From JAYPHU01 sp038127535 (GTDB taxonomy: Bacteria; Pseudomonadota; Alphaproteobacteria; Rhodospirillales; UBA2165), in the NCBI GenBank assembly GCA_038127535.1, contig JAYPHU010000018.1, positions 15,016 through 79,015 of the forward strand: a stretch of DNA of 64,000 nucleotides, read 5' to 3'. The notes beneath the pieces are model-generated. The model did not search any database. It was not told the origin of the DNA and saw nothing but the letters and a program-made list of their open reading frames with translations. A program made the translations under genes and the position numbers. Of this stretch, positions 53,615-64,000 are shown piece by piece (position 1 is the stretch's first letter; every line of letters starts with the position of its first letter).

Positions 53615-54796
53615 ATGCCGGAAGCCGTCCACACGACGCACGCACATGATCGTCCCGACGGGTGTGACGCGGCGTTGGTTTTGGCGGACGGCAGCGTCTT
53701 TTGGGGCCGGGCGGCCGGGGCCGAAAACACGGAAGCCGGCGATCTGGTCGGCGAGGTATGCTTCAACACGTCGCTCACCGGCTATCAGGAAATTCTGACC
53801 GATCCGTCCTATGCGGGCCAGATCATCACCTTTACCTTTCCCCATATCGGCAATGTGGGCGCCAACGACGAAGACATCGAAACGTTGACCCCGGTTGTGC
53901 GCGGTGGGGTGTTCGGCGCGGACATTACCGAGCCCGCCAATTGGCGGGCGCTGAAACATCTGGACGCCTGGCTCAAAAGCCACGGCATTCCGGCCATCAC
54001 CGGGATCGATACGCGGCGGCTGACCCGGCGCATCCGGGACGGCGGCTTCGCCCACGGGGTGATCCTGCATGGCGGCGATGATCTTGACCTAGACGGCGCG
54101 GTGGCCGCGGCCAAGGCCTGGCCCGGTCTGGAAGGCATGGACTTGGCCAAGGATGTCAGCTGCCGGCAAAACTATGACTGGGACGAAAGCGTCTGGACAC
54201 TGGGCGCAGGCTACGGCAAACAGATAGCGCCCAAGTATCACGTGGTGGCCATGGACTTTGGGGCCAAGCGCAACATCCTGCGCTGCCTGGCCGCTGCGGG
54301 CTGTAAGGTCACCGTGGTCCCGGCCGACACATCGGCGGATGATATTCTGCGCCTGGAGCCCGACGGGATTTTTCTGTCCAACGGGCCGGGCGATCCGGCG
54401 GCGACAGGAGAATACGCCGTGCCGGCGATCAAGCGATTAGTAGAGACCGGCAAGCCGATCTTCGGCATTTGCCTCGGCCATCAGATGTTGTCTCTGGCCT
54501 TGGGTGCGACCACCGCCAAGATGCACCACGGCCACCGGGGCGCGAATCATCCGGTCAAGGACCTGGAAACCGGCACGGTGGAGATTACCAGCCAGAACCA
54601 CGGCTTTGTGGTGGAGCGGGACAGCTTACCCAACGGCGTGGTGGAAACCCACCGCTCGCTGTTTGACGGTACGGTGGAAGGCATCAAGCTCGACGGCAAA
54701 CCGGTATTCTCGGTCCAGCACCACCCGGAAGCCTCCCCCGGCCCGCAGGACAGCCACTACCTGTTCGACCGCTTCGTTAGGCTGATGGAGGGGTGA
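53615..54796 (+). CDS. carA: Carbamoyl-phosphate synthase small subunit
   Basis: CarA hydrolyses glutamine and feeds ammonia to CarB, supplying carbamoyl phosphate for arginine and pyrimidines. The 393 residues show ALVLADGSVFWGRAAGA, CFNTSLTGYQEILTDPSYAG, the glutaminase site FGICLGHQMLSLALG with the nucleophilic cysteine, GANHPVKDLETG and VQHHPEASPGPQD. The frame is open for 45 codons upstream, but that part is leader sequence containing the terminator-like hairpin, so I start at MPEAVHT. carB follows after three bases. Confidence 0.96.
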   Translation: MPEAVHTTHAHDRPDGCDAALVLADGSVFWGRAAGAENTEAGDLVGEVCFNTSLTGYQEILTDPSYAGQIITFTFPHIGNVGANDEDIETLTPVVRGGVFGADITEPANWRALKHLDAWLKSHGIPAITGIDTRRLTRRIRDGGFAHGVILHGGDDLDLDGAVAAAKAWPGLEGMDLAKDVSCRQNYDWDESVWTLGAGYGKQIAPKYHVVAMDFGAKRNILRCLAAAGCKVTVVPADTSADDILRLEPDGIFLSNGPGDPAATGEYAVPAIKRLVETGKPIFGICLGHQMLSLALGATTAKMHHGHRGANHPVKDLETGTVEITSQNHGFVVERDSLPNGVVETHRSLFDGTVEGIKLDGKPVFSVQHHPEASPGPQDSHYLFDRFVRLMEG

Positions 54797-54799
54797 TCA

Positions 54800-58057
<3,258 letters not shown>

Positions 58058-58199
58058 TATATTTATGGGCGAAATGACCGGTGGGCTGTCTCACGGGCAT
58101 CGGATCTCTTTGTTCGTCCCAGGTTGACATTGCGTACCCGCGGCCGGGCCGAATATTGCCGGGCATAGCGACTTTCGTGACTTAGACTGGACAAGAAAA

Positions 58200-58673
58200 A
58201 TGGATAAAATTCCAATGACGGCAGAGGGTTACCAGACCCTTCAGGAGGAAATGAAACGGCTTAAGGTTGAGGAACGCCCAGCGGTGATCAAGGCGATCGA
58301 AGCCGCGCGCGAACACGGCGATCTGTCGGAGAACGCGGAGTATCACGCGGCCCGGGAGCGCCAAAGTTTCATCGAAGGCCGTCTGGCCGAGCTGGAAGAC
58401 GTGATCAGCCGGGCCGACGTCATTGATCCCAAATCCCTGAAGGGCAAGACCATCCGCTTCGGCGCGACGGTGCAACTGGCCGACGAGGATACGGATGAAG
58501 AATCCACCTTCCAGATCGTCGGCAGTCATGAATCCGATGTCGAGTCCGGCAAACTGTCGGTGACCTCGCCGCTTTCCCGCGCGTTGATCGGCAAGACCGT
58601 CGGCGACTCTGTCGAGGTGACCACGCCGGGCGGCTCCAAATCCTACGAAGTGATTAAGGTCCAGTTTAAGTAA
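58200..58673 (+). CDS. greA: Transcription elongation factor GreA
   Basis: GreA rescues backtracked RNA polymerase by stimulating transcript cleavage. The 157 residues show the N-terminal coiled coil with the tip acidic pair in EHGDLSENAEYHAARERQSF, and the C-terminal FKBP-like domain (TVQLADEDTDEESTFQIVGS; ISRALIGKTVGDSVEV-like SPLSRALIGKTVGDSVEVTT). It lies 142 bases after carB, the usual alphaproteobacterial order. Confidence 0.97.
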   Translation: MDKIPMTAEGYQTLQEEMKRLKVEERPAVIKAIEAAREHGDLSENAEYHAARERQSFIEGRLAELEDVISRADVIDPKSLKGKTIRFGATVQLADEDTDEESTFQIVGSHESDVESGKLSVTSPLSRALIGKTVGDSVEVTTPGGSKSYEVIKVQFK

Positions 58674-58723
58674 TATATGGTTGTCATGCGCGGGCTAGCC
58701 CCTCGTACCCATTTTTAAATGAT

Positions 58724-58799
58724 CATCACAAAGAATACGAAGTTCACGAAGGGAGACCTGACTCGGGCCGTCTTTGTGCCCTTTGTGCCTTTCGTGGTT
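58724..58799. repeat. Dispersed repeat, family C copy 2
   Basis: CATCACAAAGAATACGAA and GTTCACGAAGG on the left, CTTTGTGCCTTTCGTGGTT on the right. It matches the unit at 43717-43783 in both arms but has an unrelated middle. A degenerate family A unit (GTCATGCGCGGGCTAG) lies directly to its left. Confidence 0.7.
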
Positions 58800-58881
58800 A
58801 TGTCCAACCCCTCCACCTATTCCGTCATCCCCGACCTGCGGAGCAGTTGTCGAGGATCTCATACTGAGGGCAGATTCCGGA

Positions 58882-58923
58882 GAATTGATCCCAGCTAACG
58901 CTGGGCTCAACTCGGGCATGACG
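58882..58923. repeat. Dispersed repeat, family B copy 2
   Basis: GAATTGATCCCA, a short hairpin, then CTCAACTCGGGCATGACG: the reverse complement of the unit at 48350-48391 with changes concentrated in the hairpin. It fills the end of the greA-Lrp gap. Confidence 0.75.
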
Positions 58924-58949
58924 ATCTAAGTACGATTGAATGACGACCG

Positions 58950-59456
58950 CTAACCGTCCCCCGCCACCTCCAACGGCACCGGCACGCCGGGGTCCTGCTT
59001 GGAGGCGCGGATGGTCAGGGCCGATTTGACGTGCGCCACGTTGGGGGCGGCGGTCAGTTTCTCGGTGACGAAATGCTGATAGGTCTCCCAGGTCTGGGCG
59101 ACGATCTTCAACAGGAAATCCGTCTCACCGGCCAGCATGTGACATTCGCGCACCTCCGGCCAGCAGCCGACCAGGTCTTCAAACGCCACCAGGTCCGGCT
59201 CCGCCTGGCTGTGCAGCCCGACCTGGGCGAACACGGTGACGTTGTAGCCGAGCGCGCCCGGCTCCAAATCCGCGTGATAGCCTTTGATGTAGCCGGCTTC
59301 CTCCAGCGCCCGCACCCGGCGAAGACAGGGCGGTGCGGAAATTCCGACACCGCGGGCCAGCTCCACGTTGGTGATGCGGCCGTTGGCCTGCAAATCCCGG
59401 AGAATTTTGCGGTCGATCTGGTCAAGTTTAACCCGGCTGGACGTATCGTCTGACAC
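58950..59456 (-). CDS. Lrp/AsnC-family transcriptional regulator
   Basis: A 168-residue amino-acid-responsive regulator. Residues about 9-58 form the winged HTH (LDQIDRKILRDLQANGRITN; ELARGVGISAPPCLRRVRAL), followed by the RAM ligand-binding domain (DLVGCWPEVRECHMLAGETD; FLLKIVAQ). Such proteins form octamers that wrap DNA. The gap to divergent trxB contains two near-identical 15-base palindromes, likely its own operators. Ligand and targets are unknown; trxB may be one. Confidence 0.94.
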   Translation of the reverse strand: MSDDTSSRVKLDQIDRKILRDLQANGRITNVELARGVGISAPPCLRRVRALEEAGYIKGYHADLEPGALGYNVTVFAQVGLHSQAEPDLVAFEDLVGCWPEVRECHMLAGETDFLLKIVAQTWETYQHFVTEKLTAAPNVAHVKSALTIRASKQDPGVPVPLEVAGDG

Positions 59457-59543
59457 GCTGATTTCCCGAAGGACCTCCCTGACTGGCCGCCCCCGGTTGT
59501 TTTTAGATGATTGGGATCAAAAGGGGCCGGTGTTCTTTTTCTG

Positions 59544-59603
59544 CGCAAGATTATTGCGTGGATAATATTATTACCCAAACCGGGTCTGCGCAATATTATT
59601 GCG
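59544..59603. promoter_or_regulatory. Paired palindromic operators between the Lrp-type gene and trxB
   Basis: CGCAATATTATTGCG at 59589-59603 is a perfect 15-base palindrome, and CGCAAGATTATTGCG at 59544-59558 differs by one base. Both sit in the longer repeat TGCGCAA-ATTATTGCGTGG. Their centres are 45 bases apart and a third palindrome, ATAATATTAT, lies between. The spacing suits a multimeric Lrp-type regulator. Confidence 0.65.
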
Positions 59604-59757
59604 TGGCGCCGAGATTACCCCGGCCCACGCACCGATTGGGTGGCTTGCGCGATTGCCTGCGACTTTCTATGTATAACAAGTGCCGGGCGGGTGTGATCCG
59701 CGCCTCATTCCCGGCCCGAATTTCATTCGGTTTAGCCTCGTTTCGAAAGACAGTCCC

Positions 59758-60729
59758 ATGGCCAACACTCACTCAAAAGTTCTCATCCTCGGTTCCGGCG
59801 CGGCCGGCCTGACGGCGGCGATTTACACCGCGCGTGCCAGCCTGGCACCCACCCTGGTGCACGGCATGCAGCCCGGCGGCCAGATGACCATCACCACCGA
59901 TGTGGAGAATTATCCCGGCTTTGCCGACGTGATCCAGGGCCCCTGGCTGATGGATCAGATGCAGGCCCAGGCGGAGAATGTGGGCACCAAGATGATCGCC
60001 GACATGATCACCGAGTGCGACCTGTCGAAGCGGCCCTTCACCCTGACCGGGGATTCCGGCGATACCTATACCTGCGACGCGCTAATCGTCGCCACCGGCG
60101 CTCAGGCCAAATGGCTGGGCCTGGAAAGCGAGTTGACCTATCAGGGCTTCGGCGTGTCGGCCTGCGCCACCTGCGACGGATTCTTCTACCGGGAAAAGAA
60201 GGTGGCCGTCATCGGCGGCGGCAACACGGCCGTGGAAGAGGCGCTGTATCTCACTAATCACGCCTCTAAGGTGACCCTGATCCACCGCCGGGACGAACTG
60301 CGCGCCGAGAAAATCTTGCAGGACCGGCTGTTCAACCACCCAAAGATCGAGGTGATGTGGGACACCGTCCTGGAAGAGGTCGCCGGGGACACGTCCGGGC
60401 CCATGCCCTCGGTCACCGGCATCACGGTAAAGAACGTGAAGACCGACGAGGTCACCGAGATGGAGCTGGACGGCGTGTTCGTCGCCATCGGCCACAAGCC
60501 CAACACCGATCTGTTTGAAGGCCAGCTGAAGACCGACGGCGACGGTTATCTGATCACCAAGCCAGACAGCACGGCGACCGATATCCCCGGCGTGTTCGCC
60601 GCCGGCGACGTGCAGGATCACATTTTCCGCCAGGCGGTCACGGCCGCCGGCACTGGCTGCATGGCGGCGCTGGAGACGGAAAAGTATCTGGCCGAGCTTG
60701 ACGCCGGGGAAATGGCCGCTGCCGAATAA
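59758..60729 (+). CDS. trxB: Thioredoxin reductase
   Basis: TrxB reduces thioredoxin with NADPH through FAD and a redox disulfide. The 323 residues show ILGSGAAGLTAAIYTARASL, PGGQMTITTDVENYPGF, the redox pair Cys136/Cys139 in SACATCDGFF, VIGGGNTAVEEALYL and GVFAAGDVQDHIFRQAVTAA. The frame is open upstream for 26 codons, but family alignment favours MANTHSKVLI. Its pairing with a downstream LysR gene and a divergent Lrp gene is common in alphaproteobacteria. Confidence 0.97.
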   Translation: MANTHSKVLILGSGAAGLTAAIYTARASLAPTLVHGMQPGGQMTITTDVENYPGFADVIQGPWLMDQMQAQAENVGTKMIADMITECDLSKRPFTLTGDSGDTYTCDALIVATGAQAKWLGLESELTYQGFGVSACATCDGFFYREKKVAVIGGGNTAVEEALYLTNHASKVTLIHRRDELRAEKILQDRLFNHPKIEVMWDTVLEEVAGDTSGPMPSVTGITVKNVKTDEVTEMELDGVFVAIGHKPNTDLFEGQLKTDGDGYLITKPDSTATDIPGVFAAGDVQDHIFRQAVTAAGTGCMAALETEKYLAELDAGEMAAAE

Positions 60730-60879
60730 TGCCTCAGGGACTATACGGGCGATAAAACCATCGCCTTCCCCGCCCGATTGGTTATATAACTAAGCCAACA
60801 AACTTACCGCGCCGGTCCGCTGACCGGCAAACGGCAGATGGGCGGCCGGGGAAGCCGTCCAAACCTGGGGCTACGATTC

Positions 60880-61779
60880 ATGAACTGGGACAAGCTGAGA
60901 ATTTTTCATGCGGTCGCCGATGCGGGCAGCTTTACCCATGCCGGCGAGACCCTGAACCTGAGCCAGTCCGCGGTCAGTCGGCAGATCAGTTCTCTCGAAC
61001 AAAGCCTGGGCGTGCCTCTGTTTCACCGCCATGCGCGGGGACTGATCCTGACCGAGCAGGGCGAAAGCCTCTACCTTACAGCGCACGAAGTCTATCACCA
61101 GCTTTCCATGGCGGAGGCGCAGCTCACCGAAAGTAAGGAGCGGCCGGAGGGCCCGCTTCGGATCACCACCACCGTCGGCTTCGGCTCGGTCTGGCTGACG
61201 CCCCGGATCAAGGAATTCATGGACACTTATCCGGAAATCGACGTGAGCATTATTCTTGTTTATGACGATCTTGATCTGGCCATGCGGGAGGCCGACGTGG
61301 CGATCCGGCTGACCCCGCCGCGACAGCCCGATCTGATCCAGCGGCATTTGATGAGTATCCACCACAGCGTATTTGCCTCTTCCGATTATCTGAAGGAACA
61401 CGGCATGCCGCACAGCGTGGACGATCTCGACAGCCACAAGATCATTACCTTTGGCGAGGAGGTCGGCGATCAGACGGCGCTCATTCCGTCGTTGAACTTC
61501 CTGATGATGGAAGGCCGGGGCGAGGGCGATCCGCGTAAGCCGGTGCTGAAGGTCAACAATATCTACGGTATCTACAGGGCGGTGCTGAGCGGCCTCGGAA
61601 TCGGCGCGCTGCCTGACTATTTCTTCGAAGGATCGTCCTCTCTGGTGCGCATCCTGCCGGAGGTGGAGAGCCCGGCGACGGAGGTCTATTTCGTCTATCC
61701 CGAAGAGTTGCGTCAATCGGCGAGAATTGCCGTTTTTAGAGACTTTTTGGTCCGAAAAGTCCTAGAATCCAAAAAATAA
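60880..61779 (+). CDS. LysR-family transcriptional regulator
   Basis: A 299-residue LysR regulator. The winged HTH covers about residues 1-60 (MNWDKLRIFHAVADAGSFTH, then AGETLNLSQSAVSRQISSLE), with a periplasmic-binding-type effector domain after it (LRITTTVGFGSVWLTPRIKE; VYDDLDLAMREADVAIRL). The ATG reading MNWDKLRIF is the family start; the frame extends 14 codons upstream. A perfect palindrome GTTATATAAC at 60781-60790 in the 150-base gap after trxB may be part of its promoter or operator. Effector unknown. Confidence 0.94.
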   Translation: MNWDKLRIFHAVADAGSFTHAGETLNLSQSAVSRQISSLEQSLGVPLFHRHARGLILTEQGESLYLTAHEVYHQLSMAEAQLTESKERPEGPLRITTTVGFGSVWLTPRIKEFMDTYPEIDVSIILVYDDLDLAMREADVAIRLTPPRQPDLIQRHLMSIHHSVFASSDYLKEHGMPHSVDDLDSHKIITFGEEVGDQTALIPSLNFLMMEGRGEGDPRKPVLKVNNIYGIYRAVLSGLGIGALPDYFFEGSSSLVRILPEVESPATEVYFVYPEELRQSARIAVFRDFLVRKVLESKK

Positions 61780-61869
61780 TCGAAAAAAATACTCCGGTTT
61801 ATCCAAAGCTATATGGTCGAAAGCGCACAGAATTCAAACGATTTTTAGAAACATGCATAAAAAGCATGG

Positions 61870-62054
61870 GTGCGATGCGGAATCGGCACTGGCGTCCGGG
61901 CATTGAGTAACCTACCTTGATTTTATCAACGGCTGAGGTCGTTGTACTTCCGGGCGCAAGGCCTGGAAGGAAGGGTCCTAGGACCCTACGTCTCCCAGAC
62001 GTGAAGCCTCCCTGTTAAACTTGCCAGGAAACTACGGTTTCCTGGCAGCTTTTT
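61870..62054 (+). ncRNA. Candidate structured small RNA downstream of the LysR gene
   Basis: A non-coding stretch of about 185 bases with four successive hairpins: CAACG/CGTTG (61927-61944), CTTCCGGG/CCTGGAAG (61947-61969), GGGTC/GACCC (61973-61986) and ACGTCT/AGACGT (61988-62002). GAAGCCTCCCTGTTAAAC follows, then a strong terminator. A weak promoter match (TTCAAA, 17 bases, CATAAA) ends just before 61860. Size and the GAAGCCT...TAAAC element recall 6S RNA, but I cannot confirm that family. The 5' end is approximate. Confidence 0.5.
62022..62054 (+). terminator. Strong Rho-independent terminator of the candidate small RNA
   Basis: TGCCAGGAAAC pairs perfectly over 11 bases with GTTTCCTGGCA around the stable tetraloop TACG, followed by GCTTTTT. 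Confidence 0.92.
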
Positions 62055-62187
62055 ATGTGGGAACCGGTTATTTCGCGGTCAATACGCCTTTTGTGAAATA
62101 CTTGACAGATACTTCGCTTTTAAATTGCGTACGATCCCGATCTGAGCAACTATTCGCACGCTGGAGGCAATTATTCTGGAGATCCCG

Positions 62188-62745
62188 ATGTTATCTGCGT
62201 GGGGTCTTCCCCTATTTTCACTATTCGCGTCGAGTTTCCTGGCGATCGGCGCCATTTCCCCTGTATCCGCTGCGGGACCATGGGACGGCGAGTGGGTGGG
62301 CAAGATCGACGCGGACGCGGCCAGCCTCGAAAACTGCCGGGCCGAAATTTCGGTAGATCAGGCTAACATAGCGGACAATACCCTGAGCTTAAGTTTTAAC
62401 AACTATGGCAAAATCCGGGAGATCGCATCAAAGATTGACGGGTCAGGCAATTTTTCCAGCTATCACGATCTGGACGTATTTGTTTCCACCAAGGTCGCGA
62501 ATCAGGTCAAGTCGAGAAGCTTTCTTCTCAAGGGCCGGTTGGAAAACAAGAACATCAACGCACGCTTTACAGCCGATGTGGCAGAACGGCGGGGCGGGTT
62601 CTGCCAGATCAATGTTGCCCTCGCGCAAGCGGGGTCCATTGAAGCAAAAGCTTTGATGACGGGTGAAGACCCAGAGATTCTGAAGTTGGAAGCACAGGCG
62701 CAGGGTTTAGGAACCACATCGTCTGTGATCTCAATATGCCGGTGA
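62188..62745 (+). CDS. Secreted protein of unknown function
   Basis: A 185-residue protein with a signal peptide (LPLFSLFASSFLAIGAISPV, cleavage likely after VSAA). The mature part starts GPWDGEWVGKIDADAASLEN and continues as a predicted beta-rich domain with two cysteines (NCRAEIS and GGFCQIN), a layout seen in small periplasmic lipocalin- or barrel-like proteins. No family recognised. TGGAGATCCCG precedes the ATG. Its last residues (about 15) overlap, in another frame, the receiver-domain remnant, so the natural C-terminus may have been replaced when that junction formed. Confidence 0.6.
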   Translation: MLSAWGLPLFSLFASSFLAIGAISPVSAAGPWDGEWVGKIDADAASLENCRAEISVDQANIADNTLSLSFNNYGKIREIASKIDGSGNFSSYHDLDVFVSTKVANQVKSRSFLLKGRLENKNINARFTADVAERRGGFCQINVALAQAGSIEAKALMTGEDPEILKLEAQAQGLGTTSSVISICR

Positions 62746-62945
62746 TGGACGGGTACGGCTTCGTGCGCGAACTGCGCCTCAATCTGGACGCGGCGGCGAA
62801 GGACATCCCGGTCATCATTCTGACCGGCAAGAAGCCCACCGAAGACATCGTCAAGCCGCTTGCGGAACTCGGGGTACAGGGGTATCTGGTGAAACCGGTA
62901 ACCGCCGGCGCCCTGGAAAAGCAAATCACCCGGGCGCTCGCATAA
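62712..62945 (+). pseudogene. Remnant of a response-regulator receiver domain
   Basis: The frame reads NHIVCDLNMPVMDGYGFVRE, then IPVIILTGK, ELGVQGYLVKPVTAGALEKQ and ITRALA before TAA. This is the second half of a CheY-like receiver, from the phospho-acceptor Asp (in CDLNMP) through the conserved Thr and Lys to the last helix. The first half, with the acidic pair and first two strands, is missing: upstream in frame is unrelated sequence and a stop at 62664. The only ATG falls inside the MPVMDG motif, so any product would lack the phosphorylation site. A deletion junction with the preceding gene is the likely origin. Confidence 0.65.
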
Positions 62946-62958
62946 GGGGACACGTTCC

Positions 62959-64000
62959 ATGACCGACACACCCATCCTGATCGCCGGGGCCGGCATCGGC
63001 GGATTGACCGCTGCCATTGCCCTCCAACAGAAGGGGTTCAGCGTCGAAATTTATGAGCAGGCGCCGGAACTGGGCGAGATCGGCGCGGGCCTGCAGATCG
63101 CCGCCAACGGCACGCGGCTGTTGATTGCGTTGGGCCTGGAAGAAGAGATTGCGGCCGTCGCCTGCGAGGCGGAATACAAGGAAGTGCGCCTGTGGAACAC
63201 CGGCGAAAGCCGGAAGCTGTTTGACCTGGGCGAGGACTCCCGCCGGCGCTTCGGCGCGCCCTATTGGTTCGTCCACCGGGGCGATCTTCACCGCGTCCTC
63301 ATGAACGCTGTGCTGGCCCATGATCCGGACTGCATCCATCCGGGCAAACGCTGCGTCGGCTATACGGAAACCGAGGATGGGGTGGAGCTTGCGTTCGAAG
63401 ATGGCGGTTCGGCCACGGGCGCCGCGCTCATCGCGGCCGACGGGGTGCACTCGGTCCTGCGGGATCAGGCGTTTTCCTCGCCCAAGGCCAAGTTCACCGG
63501 CATGCTGTCCTGGCGGGGCATCGCCAGGATGAAGGAATTGTCTGACGGGCTTCGCACCATGTCCGGGACCAACTGGGTCGGGCCCGGTGGCCATGTGGTG
63601 ACCTATCCATTGCGCGCCGGGGAGCTGTTCAACTTCGTCGGCATTGTTGAGAACCGGTCCTGGACATCTGAATCCTGGGTTGATCCGGGCACGCGGGACG
63701 ACTGCCGCGCCGACCTGGCGGGCTGGAATCCGGCCATCCATGAATTGATCGAGAAAATCGACCAGCCGTTTAAGTGGGCGCTGATAGACCGGGAGCCGCT
63801 GACCCAATGGGCCAAGGGCCGGCTGATCCTGATCGGCGACGCGGCGCACCCGACCCTGCCGTTTCTGGCCCAGGGCGCGATCATGGCCATCGAGGACGGG
63901 GTCATCCTGGCAAGATGCCTGGAGGAAACGCCCGGCGACCCGGTCACCGCCTTCGCCCGGTTCGAGAAAACCCGGATCGAACGCTGCACCGCCATCGTCG
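62959..64000 (+). CDS. FAD-dependent monooxygenase, salicylate-hydroxylase-like (3' end outside window)
   Basis: A class A flavoprotein hydroxylase that would insert oxygen into an aromatic or similar substrate using NAD(P)H. About 347 residues are visible. They show the FAD motif ILIAGAGIGGLTAAIALQQK, EIGAGLQIAANGTRLL, HRGDLHRVL with the conserved arginine, the DG-type motif ALIAADGVHSVLRD, and GDAAHPTLPFLAQGAIMAIE near the end. The family is 380-400 residues, so little is missing. AAGGGGACACGTTCC precedes the ATG. The substrate cannot be deduced; closest in pattern are salicylate and 3-hydroxybenzoate hydroxylases. Confidence 0.9.
   Translation, partial: MTDTPILIAGAGIGGLTAAIALQQKGFSVEIYEQAPELGEIGAGLQIAANGTRLLIALGLEEEIAAVACEAEYKEVRLWNTGESRKLFDLGEDSRRRFGAPYWFVHRGDLHRVLMNAVLAHDPDCIHPGKRCVGYTETEDGVELAFEDGGSATGAALIAADGVHSVLRDQAFSSPKAKFTGMLSWRGIARMKELSDGLRTMSGTNWVGPGGHVVTYPLRAGELFNFVGIVENRSWTSESWVDPGTRDDCRADLAGWNPAIHELIEKIDQPFKWALIDREPLTQWAKGRLILIGDAAHPTLPFLAQGAIMAIEDGVILARCLEETPGDPVTAFARFEKTRIERCTAIV

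Noticed and set aside
58134..58162. A greA promoter from TTGACA at 58134
   Set aside because: No acceptable -10 box occurs 16-18 bases downstream.
61860..62054. SRP 4.5S RNA, tmRNA or RNase P RNA for the structured block
   Set aside because: The GGAAGGAAG string resembles part of SRP RNA, but the conserved SRP loop sequence, the tmRNA acceptor stem and the RNase P core are absent.

Overview
The window is a gene-dense chromosomal segment of a free-living aerobic alphaproteobacterium, most likely of the Rhodospirillales or a related marine lineage. This rests on gene order and protein families: dapF-mtaB-ftsY, ffh-rpsP-rimM-trmD-rplS, sdhCDAB, mdh-sucCDAB-lpd, atpHAGDC, dnaG-rpoD opposite carAB, and trxB next to a LysR regulator. 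I see no rRNA, tRNA, CRISPR array, insertion sequence, prophage or defence island. The content is mostly core metabolism and information processing, with high GC and a few AT-rich intergenic stretches.

Layout. 0-7.4 kb: the 3' end of pgk, a divergent chemoreceptor-like membrane protein, one decayed and one intact small gene with similar C-termini, then leftward ftsY, mtaB, dapF, a ferredoxin-like gene and an XRE regulator. 7.7-16.1 kb: rightward ffh, rpsP, rimM, trmD, rplS, leuC, leuD, leuB and asd (protein targeting, ribosome maturation, leucine and aspartate-family synthesis). 16.1-17.25 kb: the largest gap, ending in an AT-rich block with consensus DnaA boxes, a candidate replication origin. 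17.25-32.6 kb: sdhCDAB, a PaiB-type gene broken by an amber codon, a TerB-like gene, zapE, then mdh-sucCDAB-lpd, which together supply succinate dehydrogenase, malate dehydrogenase, succinyl-CoA synthetase and 2-oxoglutarate dehydrogenase.

32.6-43.5 kb: two small unknown genes, leftward fsa-DUF484-xerC, then rightward priA and the F1 ATP synthase genes. 43.5-48.3 kb: a repeat-rich gap, an aspartate aminotransferase, a deacetylase-like gene, msrB, an EamA transporter and a DUF2141 protein. 48.4-58.7 kb: leftward yqeY, dnaG and rpoD, and rightward carA, carB and greA. 58.7-64 kb: repeats, an Lrp/AsnC regulator with palindromic sites, trxB, a LysR regulator, a hairpin-rich candidate small RNA, a secreted protein, a remnant receiver domain and the start of a flavoprotein monooxygenase.

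No single clearly new system stands out. The most unusual signals are lysine-rich histone-H1-like tails on Mdh and SucA, the candidate origin upstream of sdhC, the multi-hairpin RNA with its own terminator after the LysR gene, terminator-like hairpins just before the start codons of ffh and carA, and dispersed hairpin repeats whose arms vary in a compensatory way.
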